From contig CABHOV010000034.1 in assembly GCA_902168185.1 (NCBI GenBank), positions 62,001 to 126,000 on the forward strand: a DNA stretch of 64,000 bases, given 5' to 3'. This stretch comes from an uncultured Bacteroides sp. GTDB taxonomy: Bacteria > Bacteroidota > Bacteroidia > Cytophagales > Cyclobacteriaceae. Below are positions 26,906 through 35,606 of the stretch, piece after piece (the stretch's first letter is position 1; each line of letters begins with the position of its first letter). Position numbers and translations under genes: made by a program. The notes beneath the pieces were generated by a model. That model was not told the origin of the DNA. It searched no databases and worked only from the letters and a program-made list of their open reading frames with translations.

Positions 26906-28126
26906 TTAGTCAAAACGAATAGCCTTTATAGGGCTAACGCGCGTAATAACCATGGTTGGTACTAATAACACCACTGTAACGACTAAAAACGTGGTGAGGT
27001 TTAACAGCCCTACGATTTCCCAATGCCAGCTAATGGGCACAACGCTCATGTAATAATCGTGTGGATTCAATTTAATAAATTTGAACTGATATTGCAGATA
27101 ACAAAGTCCAAGACCAATAGCATTACCGAGCATTAGTCCTTTCAGAATCAGGCTTATACCTTGGTATACGAAAATTGAACGGATCAGTTTATCACCTCCA
27201 CCCAACGCTTTTAACATTCCGATCATCTGCGTTCGCTCCATCACCAGGATCAACACGATGGAAATCATATTCACGCAAACCACGGTAAGTATAATGCCAA
27301 GCAGAATGTTTACCTGTCTGCTTAAAAGATTCAACCACTCAAATACTTGTTGATAGCGATCGCTTACACGCTCAATGTTTAAATCAAAATCCATGGCCTG
27401 ACCAATCGCCATACCGGCATCATCGATACGGTCAACGTCTTTCGTGAAAATTTCCAGACCTCCTGCCAGGCTATCAGACCAATCATTCAGTCGCTGAATC
27501 AAACGTATATCTCCTATAATTACTTTGCTATCAAAGTACTCCGAGAGATTCGTTTCATAGATACCGGTAACTTTCAACTTCCTGAACCGTGGAGGATTCT
27601 GAAAAAAATGCACGATGATGTTATCTCCAGTCTTGATGTTGAGTTTGTCAGAAATGATCTTGCTGATCACAACCTGATTCGCATAGCCCGAATCCTGAAA
27701 CTGTATAAACTTACCTTCCAGTAAATTTTCTTCGAAAGACTTTACATCAAAGCTTTTACCAACACCTTTCATCACAACACCCAACACTTCAGTATCCGTT
27801 TTTACCAGACCGGCTTTGTGTGAGAACTCCTGCACATGACGCACATTCGGATATTTATCGGGATGCTTATATACATCAATGCCATACTTCATCGGCTGCT
27901 CGTCCGTTGAGTTATTCATTGTGAATCGTGTCACAACGAGGTGGCCACTGAAACTATAGATCTTGTTCTTTACAGTCTCCTGAAAACCTTTCATGATTAG
28001 GAATGAAACAATAGCAGCACCCAACCCAATACCAATACTGAAGATAGCAATCTTGTGGATGGTAGATGAGAAGCCTTGTTTTTGTTCGCGGCTTATTCTT
28101 TTGGATATGAAATACGAAAGGTTCAA
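26906..28126 (-). CDS. FtsX/LolC-E-type ABC transporter permease
   Basis: The 406-residue protein has an N-terminal membrane helix (HKIAIFSIGIGLGAAIVSFLI), a large periplasmic domain of the MacB_PCD type (about 50-265), and three C-terminal FtsX-family helices ending VSPIKAIRFD, the usual closing motif. It resembles the lipoprotein-releasing LolC/LolE permeases, which with an ATPase (LolD) extract lipoproteins from the inner membrane. No ATPase gene is adjacent, so the partner must be elsewhere. Substrate is unproven. The gene is divergent from the NamZ-type lipoprotein gene. Confidence 0.82.
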   Translation of the reverse strand: MNLSYFISKRISREQKQGFSSTIHKIAIFSIGIGLGAAIVSFLIMKGFQETVKNKIYSFSGHLVVTRFTMNNSTDEQPMKYGIDVYKHPDKYPNVRHVQEFSHKAGLVKTDTEVLGVVMKGVGKSFDVKSFEENLLEGKFIQFQDSGYANQVVISKIISDKLNIKTGDNIIVHFFQNPPRFRKLKVTGIYETNLSEYFDSKVIIGDIRLIQRLNDWSDSLAGGLEIFTKDVDRIDDAGMAIGQAMDFDLNIERVSDRYQQVFEWLNLLSRQVNILLGIILTVVCVNMISIVLILVMERTQMIGMLKALGGGDKLIRSIFVYQGISLILKGLMLGNAIGLGLCYLQYQFKFIKLNPHDYYMSVVPISWHWEIVGLLNLTTFLVVTVVLLVPTMVITRVSPIKAIRFD

Positions 28127-28235
28127 GTTCTTCTTACTAACTTTTCAGCGCAATGATTCGATGCAAAATAGGATTTGAAAAGCCCATAATCAAATGCACT
28201 TTGTGAATCCCCGATTCGATCATGCAACAATTCGT

Positions 28236-29447
28236 ATGAAAGTAAAAATAGTATTCCTCTTTTTGTTGATCGGCTTTGCATGCCGCAGTCCAAAGACCAT
28301 CACTACTCCGCCAGCGCAAGAGCCTGTTACGCAACAGCCACCGCCGGAGATTAAGGCATCACCGAAACTTATTTTAGGTGCGGAACAACTTGATATACTA
28401 CTTAGCAAACTTCAGCGCAGCCGTGTTGCGCTTGTAGTAAATCAAACGTCCATCGTGGGTAAAACACATCTGGCTGATACTTTAAAAAGTCTTGGTGTAA
28501 ACCTGGTAAAGATCTTTGGTCCCGAGCACGGTTTTCGTGGAGCCGCTGCGGATGGCGAATATGTGAAGGATGCTGCTGACAGTAAAACCGGCTTACGTGT
28601 AGTTTCACTCTATGGAAAGAACTATAAACCTACACCGGAACAACTCAGTGATGTAGATATAGTCGTGTTCGACATCCAGGATGTAGGCACGAGGTTCTAT
28701 ACCTATATCAGCACCATGCATTATATGATGGAAGCCTGTGCGGAACAAAAGAAGAAAATGATCATCCTTGATCGCCCGAATCCAAATGCATATATAGATG
28801 GTCCTATCAATTTATACCCGCTCAAGTCATTGGTGGCAATGCATACTATCCCGATCACGCATGGACTAACCGTTGGTGAGTTGGCAAAAATGATTAATGG
28901 CGAAGGATGGCTTGCAAACCATATACAGTGCGAAATAGAAATTATACCCTTAAAAAACTGGAAACACACTGATGATTATTCATTGCCTGTAAGGCCGTCA
29001 CCGAATCTTCCGAATGATCAGGCGATCAGACTATATCCTTCTATATGCTTGTTTGAAGGAACCGTGATCAGCGTTGGCCGCGGAACTCAGATACCCTTTC
29101 AGATATTGGGTAATCCTGAACTCAAGGGTATGCCTTTTCAATTTACACCAGTCAGTATACCAGGCATGTCCACAACACCGCCTCTTGAAAATAAACTTTG
29201 CTATGGACTTGACCTCCGGAATGCGCCGATTGTAAAAAGAATCGATCTGAGTTATGTGATCAAGCTATACAAAGCATATCCTGATAAGGAGAAATTCTTT
29301 GTGCCATACTTTGATACGTTGGCAGGCACAACCGTGCTAAAACAACAAATCAAAGACGGTCTCACAGAAGATCAGATTCGCGAGACGTGGAAACCTGGAC
29401 TGGAGGAGTATAAAAAGAAAAGAGAGAAGTATCTTCTCTATCCCTAA
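28236..29447 (+). CDS. DUF1343 / NamZ-type exo-N-acetylmuramidase lipoprotein
   Basis: Start set at ATG 28236, where a lipoprotein signal begins (MKVKIVFLFLLIGFAC, lipobox LIGFAC). The ATG at 28194 would add a charged stretch. A Pro/Thr/Gln-rich linker precedes the catalytic region. Family markers are VALVVNQTS, FGPEHGFRGAAADGE, VFDIQDVGTRFYTY, RPNP and TEGT-like FEGTVISVGRGT. NamZ (GH171) releases MurNAc from the non-reducing end of peptidoglycan fragments. Here it would be membrane-anchored and could serve wall recycling. nth follows 44 bp downstream. Confidence 0.85.
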   Translation: MKVKIVFLFLLIGFACRSPKTITTPPAQEPVTQQPPPEIKASPKLILGAEQLDILLSKLQRSRVALVVNQTSIVGKTHLADTLKSLGVNLVKIFGPEHGFRGAAADGEYVKDAADSKTGLRVVSLYGKNYKPTPEQLSDVDIVVFDIQDVGTRFYTYISTMHYMMEACAEQKKKMIILDRPNPNAYIDGPINLYPLKSLVAMHTIPITHGLTVGELAKMINGEGWLANHIQCEIEIIPLKNWKHTDDYSLPVRPSPNLPNDQAIRLYPSICLFEGTVISVGRGTQIPFQILGNPELKGMPFQFTPVSIPGMSTTPPLENKLCYGLDLRNAPIVKRIDLSYVIKLYKAYPDKEKFFVPYFDTLAGTTVLKQQIKDGLTEDQIRETWKPGLEEYKKKREKYLLYP

Positions 29448-29490
29448 TCGCCACAACATAAACTATATATACTGATCTGGAATCCGTGCT

Positions 29491-30126
29491 ATGACCAAGG
29501 CTGAAAAAGTAAAGGATATTCTTTCTATACTCGACCATCATTTCCCTGATCCTGAAGTTCCGCTTTATCACAAAGACGCCTATACGTTATTGATCTCGGT
29601 GCTGTTATCAGCACAGTGTACGGATGAGCGTGTAAACAAAACAACACCGACACTTTTCAAACGGGCCGATAATCCTTTTGATATGATCAAGATGTCGCAG
29701 GAGGAAATCCGGGATATCATAAGACCTTGTGGTCTTTCTCCTATGAAATCGAAAGGTATATATGGTCTGTCCAAAATCCTGATCGATAAATATAACGGTG
29801 AAGTACCCAATACTTTTGAAGCACTGGAAGAGTTGCCGGCTGTAGGACACAAAACAGCATCGGTGGTTATGACACAGTGGTTTGGATTACCCGCGTTTCC
29901 TGTGGATACACACATTCATCGCCTGGCCTATCGGTGGGCATTAACGAATGGAAAAAGCGTAGAGCAAACCGAGCATGATCTCAAGCGTTTGATTCCTGAA
30001 GAGAAATGGAACAAAGCACATTTACAATTTATATACTTTGGAAGAAAGTTCTGTCCTGCCCGCGGACATGTCTGGACGGACTGCCCTATATGTTCAAAGT
30101 ATATGCGCAAAGAGCTTAGAGACTAA
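29491..30126 (+). CDS. nth: endonuclease III (DNA glycosylase/AP lyase) with reduced iron-sulfur motif
   Basis: The 211-residue protein is a helix-hairpin-helix glycosylase that removes oxidised pyrimidines. The catalytic Lys121 (LPAVGHKTASVV) and Asp139 (FPVDTHIHR) are intact. The C-terminal cluster loop is not canonical: instead of C-x6-C-x2-C-x5-C it reads Cys188-x9-Cys198-x2-Cys201 with no fourth cysteine before the end (SKYMRKELRD). Either the [4Fe-4S] cluster is absent or another residue serves as ligand. I recall similar CPARGH...CPIC endings in other Bacteroidota, so it may be a lineage trait. It probably forms an operon with the upstream NamZ gene. Confidence 0.9.
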   Translation: MTKAEKVKDILSILDHHFPDPEVPLYHKDAYTLLISVLLSAQCTDERVNKTTPTLFKRADNPFDMIKMSQEEIRDIIRPCGLSPMKSKGIYGLSKILIDKYNGEVPNTFEALEELPAVGHKTASVVMTQWFGLPAFPVDTHIHRLAYRWALTNGKSVEQTEHDLKRLIPEEKWNKAHLQFIYFGRKFCPARGHVWTDCPICSKYMRKELRD

Positions 30127-30416
30127 TTAGCTATAAGCCTCCGCTATTTAGAAAAATACATTCTGTCATTTGATCGAATTACGACAAGAGATAATTACAC
30201 CAGCCAGAGAGAAAACTCGATAGAACAAGCCGTACCGGAAAGAATGACTATGTATAGTCTATATTTAGCCCTAGTATACCACATTACCCGGTAGCCATAA
30301 ATCATGTAAGTTCTCTCTTCCTTCTTCTCAAAGTAAAGGAAACTTAATTCATATCATTGCGCACGTATACGCATAGTATACCGCACAAGTTCACCTAACC
30401 GAATTGAACCAACCTT
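30127..30416. other. intergenic region, no feature recognised
   Basis: These 290 bp between nth and the next plus-strand gene contain only short frames (none above 20 codons with a believable start). There is no clear terminator and no exact TAnnTTTG box. Several TATA-rich words are present. Confidence 0.5.
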
Positions 30417-31148
30417 ATGAAAAAATTTACTTTATCAATCCTGATGCTAGTGGCTATTACAGCAAGCTCCTACGCACAGGACAAACGTGTAGCATTAGTG
30501 ACCTTCTTTGGTGACAAGAAAATTGGCGGCACCGGTATGTCTACACTAGGCGAATCATTAATGAAAGACCCTGCTTTTAATCTTCAGCCTCTCGTTGAAA
30601 AAGCATATGCACGTTTTGTAAACGAGTTTGCCAAAGATTTCCCCTTCAAACTTATAGATGCCAAAGAGATCAGCAGTAACACCGAGTATCAGAACTACAA
30701 GTCTACAATGCTCATGGACACCGCGAGTGGCTTTAATAAATCAATAGGCATTCAGTATGCTGTTGTACCCGGAATGATTTGGGCTTACGGTGACAAGCAA
30801 GGTTTGCTGAGCGAAGAGAAACAAGACCCTTGCAATCTTGCCAAGATTTTTCCTGATGCCGATGCGATTTTGTTTGTAACGATGGACTATGAGTTCGAGT
30901 CACGCGCCATGGGCATGATGGCTGGAGCCGTTGCATACCTGAACATGTTTCTCTATGACAAGAAGTGTGACAAAGTATTCAGGATTCGCGAAAGAGGTGT
31001 ATCGAAAGGCAAAGTACCTGCTGCTCTTGGTGTTCCCATTATGAATGTTAAAAAGATACAGCCCCTCTGCGAAGATGCAACTGAAGCATTATTCGAAGAG
31101 CTTAAGGGCAAGCTTGGTAAGATCGTTAAGAAATCTGCAAAATTTTAA
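30417..31148 (+). CDS. secreted hypothetical protein (243 aa)
   Basis: I do not recognise a family with certainty. A signal peptide (MKKFTLSILMLVAITASSYAQ) is followed by KRVALVTFFGDKKIGG, which recalls the first strand of secreted lipoproteins of the CsgG/TolB-N-like kind, and a segment FPDADAILFVTMDYEF. Two cysteines (DPCNLAK, KKCDKV) could form a disulfide. The C-terminal tail is lysine-rich. It is a monocistronic unit closed by a strong terminator, and is probably periplasmic. Confidence 0.65.
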   Translation: MKKFTLSILMLVAITASSYAQDKRVALVTFFGDKKIGGTGMSTLGESLMKDPAFNLQPLVEKAYARFVNEFAKDFPFKLIDAKEISSNTEYQNYKSTMLMDTASGFNKSIGIQYAVVPGMIWAYGDKQGLLSEEKQDPCNLAKIFPDADAILFVTMDYEFESRAMGMMAGAVAYLNMFLYDKKCDKVFRIRERGVSKGKVPAALGVPIMNVKKIQPLCEDATEALFEELKGKLGKIVKKSAKF

Positions 31149-31170
31149 GAACTGAATATAGTTAATAAAG

Positions 31171-31206
31171 AAAACCGCACTGGGATAATTACCCGGTGCG
31201 GTTTTT
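31171..31206 (+). terminator. intrinsic terminator
   Basis: AAACCGCAC...GGG pairs with CCCGGTGCGGTTT around an ATAATTA loop, followed by TTTTTCTTTTT. It lies between convergent genes and belongs mainly to the secreted-protein gene. Confidence 0.85.
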
Positions 31207-31214
31207 CTTTTTAA

Positions 31215-31820
31215 TCAAGAAAGAGATTTTTTATACATCGTAAAAAACAGGAACGGCAGAAATCCAAAGCTGAACACAGCCGCACCTGATAACAGCAAGA
31301 TGTCTGCTCCCTGTAAGTGAAATAATTTAAATACAACGGACAAACCTGTAGCCAATGCACTGACTATACCTAAGACGATTCTTAGTTTATCGGACCATCC
31401 GGCCTGTATATTTACTTTGAAGTAACTTGTTACCACCAATGGCAGAAATATGAGTGCAAAGGTGAGGAAACCATATGTTACCAACTGGTCACCTCCGGGC
31501 ATGTGTAAAATTTTAAACGTTAGCCCTATACTCATACTGCTGGTAGAAACGAGACCGATTCCATACATAACTTTTTTCATGGTGATTATTTTAGAGTTTA
31601 ATAAAACGAGTGTCTCCTGTTCAAGTTCCGCGAGTCCTTCCGGAGCCAGTTGCTGAATGGCTTCCGTGAGCGCAGCATCAAGTGTAACTTTCTCTTCCAT
31701 TTTCTTCTCTACTTCACAACACAAATGATCAAGCACATCATCCTGTAAAGAGGTAATCTCTATACCACTACGCCTGATGCGATTACGTATATACTCAACC
31801 TGTTCGTCTGACAGTTTCAT
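31215..31820 (-). CDS. membrane protein paired with PadR regulator
   Basis: The 201-residue protein has a soluble helical N-terminal part (about 1-70; LQDDVLDHLCCEVEKKM, as in DUF1700/HAAS-like domains often encoded next to PadR genes). Four predicted membrane helices follow, including two copies of a VFKLFHLQG/TFKILHMPG-like segment, which hint at an internal duplication of a two-helix unit. Its start overlaps the stop of the PadR gene by four bases (ATGA type), so the two are translationally coupled. It may act as an anti-regulator or sensor, but nothing in sequence proves this. Confidence 0.75.
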   Translation of the reverse strand: MKLSDEQVEYIRNRIRRSGIEITSLQDDVLDHLCCEVEKKMEEKVTLDAALTEAIQQLAPEGLAELEQETLVLLNSKIITMKKVMYGIGLVSTSSMSIGLTFKILHMPGGDQLVTYGFLTFALIFLPLVVTSYFKVNIQAGWSDKLRIVLGIVSALATGLSVVFKLFHLQGADILLLSGAAVFSFGFLPFLFFTMYKKSLS

Positions 31821-32155
31821 GCTGTTTTAATTTGAGGAAACACAATCTTGTTGAGTGTGATCATGAAATCTTTCAGCTCTTCCAGGTAAGCAATCTTTTC
31901 CTTCTGCCCTTTTTTAGTCAGGTAATAATATTTGCGAATGCGCTTCCCTATATATTCCTCTTTAAAAGAGAGTAGTCCATCAGCAGTCATTTTCTGAAGG
32001 GCCGGATAGAGCGAGCCATCTTTCAAATGAATTTTTCCACCGGTCAGTTCTCTCACATGCAGTGAAATCTCATACCCGTACATCTTTTCATTTTCAGCTA
32101 GCAATTTCAAAATAATGGCCGTAAGCGTGCCTTTTAGCAGTTCTTTCGAATACAT
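31817..32155 (-). CDS. PadR-family transcription regulator
   Basis: The 112-residue protein is a minimal PadR winged-helix repressor: ELLKGTLTAIILKLLAENEKMYGYEI at the start, DGSLYPALQKM in the recognition helix, YYYLTKKG in the wing, and a C-terminal dimer helix. PadR genes paired with a small HAAS-type membrane protein commonly repress their own operon. A perfect 7-9-7 inverted repeat lies 9 bp before the start codon and is a good operator candidate. Confidence 0.9.
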   Translation of the reverse strand: MYSKELLKGTLTAIILKLLAENEKMYGYEISLHVRELTGGKIHLKDGSLYPALQKMTADGLLSFKEEYIGKRIRKYYYLTKKGQKEKIAYLEELKDFMITLNKIVFPQIKTA

Positions 32156-32163
32156 AGATTAAA

Positions 32164-32186
32164 TATACATAGAATTATGATGTATA
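32164..32186. promoter_or_regulatory. putative PadR operator
   Basis: TATACAT-N9-ATGTATA is a perfect dyad located 9 bp upstream of the padR ATG. PadR sites often contain ATGT/ACAT half-sites, so autoregulation is a fair inference. Confidence 0.5.
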
Positions 32187-32545
32187 AAAACAAGATGCTA
32201 AAATTAAAATCAGTGTTTGTGATTACAGTAAGCGCATTATTGATCGGCAAACAAATACGAGACAGATGAATTTATAACTCAACAACTAAGCTAGGTATAG
32301 CTTAATAGAAGTATATAAAAAACAAATGCCGGACGTGGTTAACGTCCGGCATTGCCTTGCGCGGGGTTTGCTAAATTAAATACAGGCAAACAAAAAATTC
32401 GCGCTACTACACTTTAAAAAATTGGCACCCGGAACCGGCAAAAAATATTTACAACCAACAACCACTACGAATGGAGTAAATGACCTGTCATTACCGGAGT
32501 GCCATATCTTACATCAGATATATACTTTGGCAGTATACACCTTCC
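32187..32545. other. gap between padR and ftsZ: ftsZ 3' region and terminator
   Basis: This stretch holds the terminator of the dcw cluster (32317-32353) and about 190 bp of ftsZ 3' untranslated sequence. A small dyad AAGCTA-GGTA-TAGCTT lies near 32288. On the plus strand the decamer ACAACCACTA, also found before mraZ, ftsA and ftsZ, occurs at 32458-32467 but leads only into ATG-GAG-TAA. I see no gene here. Confidence 0.55.
32317..32353 (-). terminator. terminator of the dcw (division and cell wall) cluster
   Basis: AATGCCGGACGT (32325-32336) and ACGTCCGGCATT (32342-32353) form a perfect 12-bp stem with a 5-nt loop. On the minus strand the stem is followed by TG and six T residues. It lies about 190 nt after the ftsZ stop. 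Confidence 0.85.
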
Positions 32546-34102
32546 TTAATCTACATTATCATGTAAAAATTTATTATTACCGAGAATGTTATTATCATCA
32601 TTCAGATTATACTTTGAAATGAATGGCTCTGATGAATGTGGAACATCCTGCATCTTTACACCTCTGCGCAAGTATGCCGGCAATGCCCATTTCTCATTGA
32701 ACTCCTCTTTCGTCATCTCTGATTTACGAGCCTGCTTTATCTTCTCGTGACGCTCTCTTGCCTGCTGTTGAAGGCGTTGCTTCGTTGTACGCAACTCCAT
32801 CATGCCATCATCGTTGATAACCTGATCGCCATACTGAACAGAGTTCACATCAAAGTCATCGTCTTTGAAAAGCGCATCGTCTTCATCTTCATTTATGCGT
32901 GAAGACGGCTGCTCGATTTTATTGAATGGACCACTGAACGTTACTTCGCGTTCCTGCGGTTTGTCTCCACCTTTATCTTGCGTAGGCTCAGGTCTTGTTT
33001 TCAATTCCAGATCTTTCTTCTCATTGATAGAAGTATCCGCGCCATTGAAAAGCCATCCTTGTGAACGATCGAGGTCATGTACTTTCTTTACATCATCCTG
33101 TTTCTTCACTGTAATTTTAGATTCGCTTTGAAATCCGGTAGCAATAACTGTTACACGAATTCTGTCACCCAGATCAGGATCAACACCGTGACCAAAGATC
33201 ATCTCTGCTTCTTCACCGGCTTGCTCCTGTATATATTCTGTAATCTCTGACAATTCATCCATCTGCAATTCAGCTTCCACACCAGAGATGATGGAAAGAA
33301 GAATTTTCTTAGCACCCATAATGTTACGGCTGTCAAGCAACGGAGAGGATAGAGCACCTTCGGCTGCTTTCTTCGCGCGGCTGTCTCCGCGTGTTTCAAC
33401 AGAGCCCATTACGGCAGCACCTGCATTGAGCATAACGGTCCGCACATCCTGGAAGTCTACGTTTACATAGCCTGCAAGTGTGATGATCTCTGCTATACCT
33501 TTGGCTGCAGTGGTTAATATATTATCGGCTTGCGCGAAGGCCTGATTGATGGAAAGATTTCCATAGATCTCGCGCAGCTTATCATTCAAAATTACAAGTA
33601 CTGTATCGCAGTTCTGACGAAGAGCTTCTATACCCAACTCAGCTTGCGTGGTTTTCTTTTTCCCTTCGAATCCGAAAGGAGCCGTAACGATACCGACTGT
33701 AAGGATGTCCATATCCTTGGCGATCTTGGCAATCACGGGAGCAGCACCTGTACCCGTTCCACCGCCCATACCGGCCGTTACAAAAACCATTTTAGTACCG
33801 TTCAGCATCTCGCGTATCTGTTCTTTACTTTCGAGTGCCGCATTCTTACCAACTTCCGGATTCGCGCCACAACCTAAACCTTCTGTAAGGTTTGTGCCGA
33901 TCTGAAGTTTACTAGGGACAGGGCTTCCATTCAGCGCCTGGTTATCCGTGTTACACACGATGAACTCAACATCTTTGATGCCTTGCTTATACATGTGATT
34001 TACAGCATTGCTTCCGCCACCGCCTACGCCTATCACTTTAATGATCGATCGGGTAAGGCTATGTTTCGGAACTTCAAATTTGTAGGATCCTGTTTCGAAC
34101 AT
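32546..34102 (-). CDS. ftsZ: cell division protein FtsZ
   Basis: The 518-residue tubulin-like GTPase polymerises into the Z-ring. The tubulin signature GGGTGTG is at 113-119, and the T7-loop region NVDFQDVRTVM is present. After the globular part (to about 330) comes a long acidic/polar linker of about 150 residues and the conserved C-terminal peptide, here ending NNKFLHDNVD, the form usual in Bacteroidota. That tail binds FtsA and other partners. It is the last gene of the minus-strand cluster, 101 bp after ftsA. Its leader contains the decamer ACAACCACTA, shared with mraZ and ftsA. Confidence 0.96.
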   Translation of the reverse strand: MFETGSYKFEVPKHSLTRSIIKVIGVGGGGSNAVNHMYKQGIKDVEFIVCNTDNQALNGSPVPSKLQIGTNLTEGLGCGANPEVGKNAALESKEQIREMLNGTKMVFVTAGMGGGTGTGAAPVIAKIAKDMDILTVGIVTAPFGFEGKKKTTQAELGIEALRQNCDTVLVILNDKLREIYGNLSINQAFAQADNILTTAAKGIAEIITLAGYVNVDFQDVRTVMLNAGAAVMGSVETRGDSRAKKAAEGALSSPLLDSRNIMGAKKILLSIISGVEAELQMDELSEITEYIQEQAGEEAEMIFGHGVDPDLGDRIRVTVIATGFQSESKITVKKQDDVKKVHDLDRSQGWLFNGADTSINEKKDLELKTRPEPTQDKGGDKPQEREVTFSGPFNKIEQPSSRINEDEDDALFKDDDFDVNSVQYGDQVINDDGMMELRTTKQRLQQQARERHEKIKQARKSEMTKEEFNEKWALPAYLRRGVKMQDVPHSSEPFISKYNLNDDNNILGNNKFLHDNVD

Positions 34103-34115
34103 GATTATAAACTTT

Positions 34116-34125
34116 TAGTGGTTGT
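34116..34125 (-). promoter_or_regulatory. leader decamer ACAACCACTA before ftsZ
   Basis: Minus-strand ACAACCACTA ends 13 nt before the ftsZ ATG. The identical decamer precedes ftsA and mraZ. It may be a translation or RNA-binding element. Confidence 0.35.
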
Positions 34126-34203
34126 TTCTTTTTTTACGTTAGGATCAGCATTCAAAAATATATACTATATCTATATATTCAACGCTAAATTTCTGATCCT
34201 CTT

Positions 34204-35523
34204 CTAATATTCGTTCTTTCCGTCTAAGTCATCGATCAACAAACTCTTTGTCTTATTCAAAATGTCGTTGAAAAAACTTTTCGATGATACGGGCTTCTTC
34301 GGTTTCACAGCAGCTGCATTTTTTACTGCTATTACTTCGCGCGCTTCCTTATAACGATCTTCACGTTCGTCAAGGGATCTGAATCCAGCGAGTACCAACC
34401 CTACTGCCGTAGCATACATCGGGCTCTTCATCGCTTCAATTTTACTCTTGCCAAGATGCTCGTTCGGATAACCGATCCGGGTATCCATACCTGTCATATA
34501 CTCTACCAATTGCTTGAGGTTTGCTAATTGCGCGCCTCCACCGGTGATCACGATTCCGCCAGCCAATCTATTCTCAAAACCTGAACTTATAATTTCTGCA
34601 TGTGCCATTTCAATGATCTCTTCCATGCGGGCTTCGATAATGTTGGAAAGATTCTTCACAGAAATTTCTTTCGCTGCACGATTACGGATGCCAGGAATTG
34701 ACACGATTTCATTTGGACTTGCCTCTTCTGCTATAGCTTTACCAAAACGGGTTTTCAGTTGCTCTGCCTGTTGAGGCAACACCATCAACCCCTGCTTGAT
34801 ATCATTCGTGATAATGTTACCACCGAATGGAATCACGGCTGTATGCCGAATGATGTTATCATAAAATATAGCGATGTCTGTTGTACCACCACCAATGTCG
34901 ATGAGGCAAACTCCTGCTTCTTTTTCTTCATCGTTTAACACGGCAAGGCTAGACGCCAATGGCTCCAGGATAAGATCATCGATCTCAAGTCCTGTTCTGC
35001 GAACACATTTATTAATGTTATTGATCGCGTTGGTCTGCGCGGTGATAATATGAAAATCGGCTTCCAACCGAACGCCCGACATGCCTACTGGTTCTTTGAT
35101 TCCTTCTTCGTAATCAACCATATAGTCTTGCGGCATCACGTGAATGATCTGGCTTCCCGGAGGAACTACCATGCGATACATATCCTGCGTGAGGCGCTCT
35201 ACATCTGCTATCGTAATTTCATCTTCCTTAGACGTACGTGTTATACCACCATGTTGAATGAAGCTGCGGATGTGCTGCCCGGCTATACCAACGTTTACCA
35301 CACCTATATCTATACCCGCCTGGTCACCTGCATCTTTAATTGCCTTCTCAATCGCATATACAGTCTTATCGATATTAAAAACAATGCCTTTCACCACGCC
35401 TTCAGACTCAGCTTTACCCATACCGAGAACCTCCAGCTTTCCGAACTCATTCTTACGACCGACAATAGCACAGATCTTTGTTGTGCCGATGTCAAGCCCT
35501 ACTACTATTTTTTCGTTTCCCAT
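34204..35523 (-). CDS. ftsA: cell division protein FtsA
   Basis: The 439-residue actin-fold ATPase anchors FtsZ to the membrane. It opens with IVVGLDIGTTKICAIVG (phosphate 1), has LIDIGGGTTDIAIF (phosphate 2) and GGIVITGGGAQLANL (adenosine motif). The C-terminal tail (FNDILNKTKSLLIDD) is amphipathic, as needed for membrane binding. The 1C domain lies between the first two motifs. It sits in the usual place between ftsQ and ftsZ. Confidence 0.95.
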   Translation of the reverse strand: MGNEKIVVGLDIGTTKICAIVGRKNEFGKLEVLGMGKAESEGVVKGIVFNIDKTVYAIEKAIKDAGDQAGIDIGVVNVGIAGQHIRSFIQHGGITRTSKEDEITIADVERLTQDMYRMVVPPGSQIIHVMPQDYMVDYEEGIKEPVGMSGVRLEADFHIITAQTNAINNINKCVRRTGLEIDDLILEPLASSLAVLNDEEKEAGVCLIDIGGGTTDIAIFYDNIIRHTAVIPFGGNIITNDIKQGLMVLPQQAEQLKTRFGKAIAEEASPNEIVSIPGIRNRAAKEISVKNLSNIIEARMEEIIEMAHAEIISSGFENRLAGGIVITGGGAQLANLKQLVEYMTGMDTRIGYPNEHLGKSKIEAMKSPMYATAVGLVLAGFRSLDEREDRYKEAREVIAVKNAAAVKPKKPVSSKSFFNDILNKTKSLLIDDLDGKNEY

Positions 35524-35541
35524 GGTTGTAAACTTTTTTTA

Positions 35542-35551
35542 TAGTGGTTGT
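35542..35551 (-). promoter_or_regulatory. leader decamer ACAACCACTA before ftsA
   Basis: Minus-strand ACAACCACTA ends 18 nt before the ftsA ATG, in the 83-bp gap after ftsQ. The copy is identical to those before ftsZ and mraZ. Confidence 0.35.
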
Positions 35552-35606
35552 TTGTATTCTTGTTTTATGTTCACATATAGTATTACCTATACATGATTTT
35601 CGTTTC

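Noticed and set aside
32422-32622. Plus-strand 66-codon frame past the ftsZ stop
   Set aside because: Composition is not protein-like, it overlaps the end of ftsZ in antisense, and no promoter or terminator supports it.
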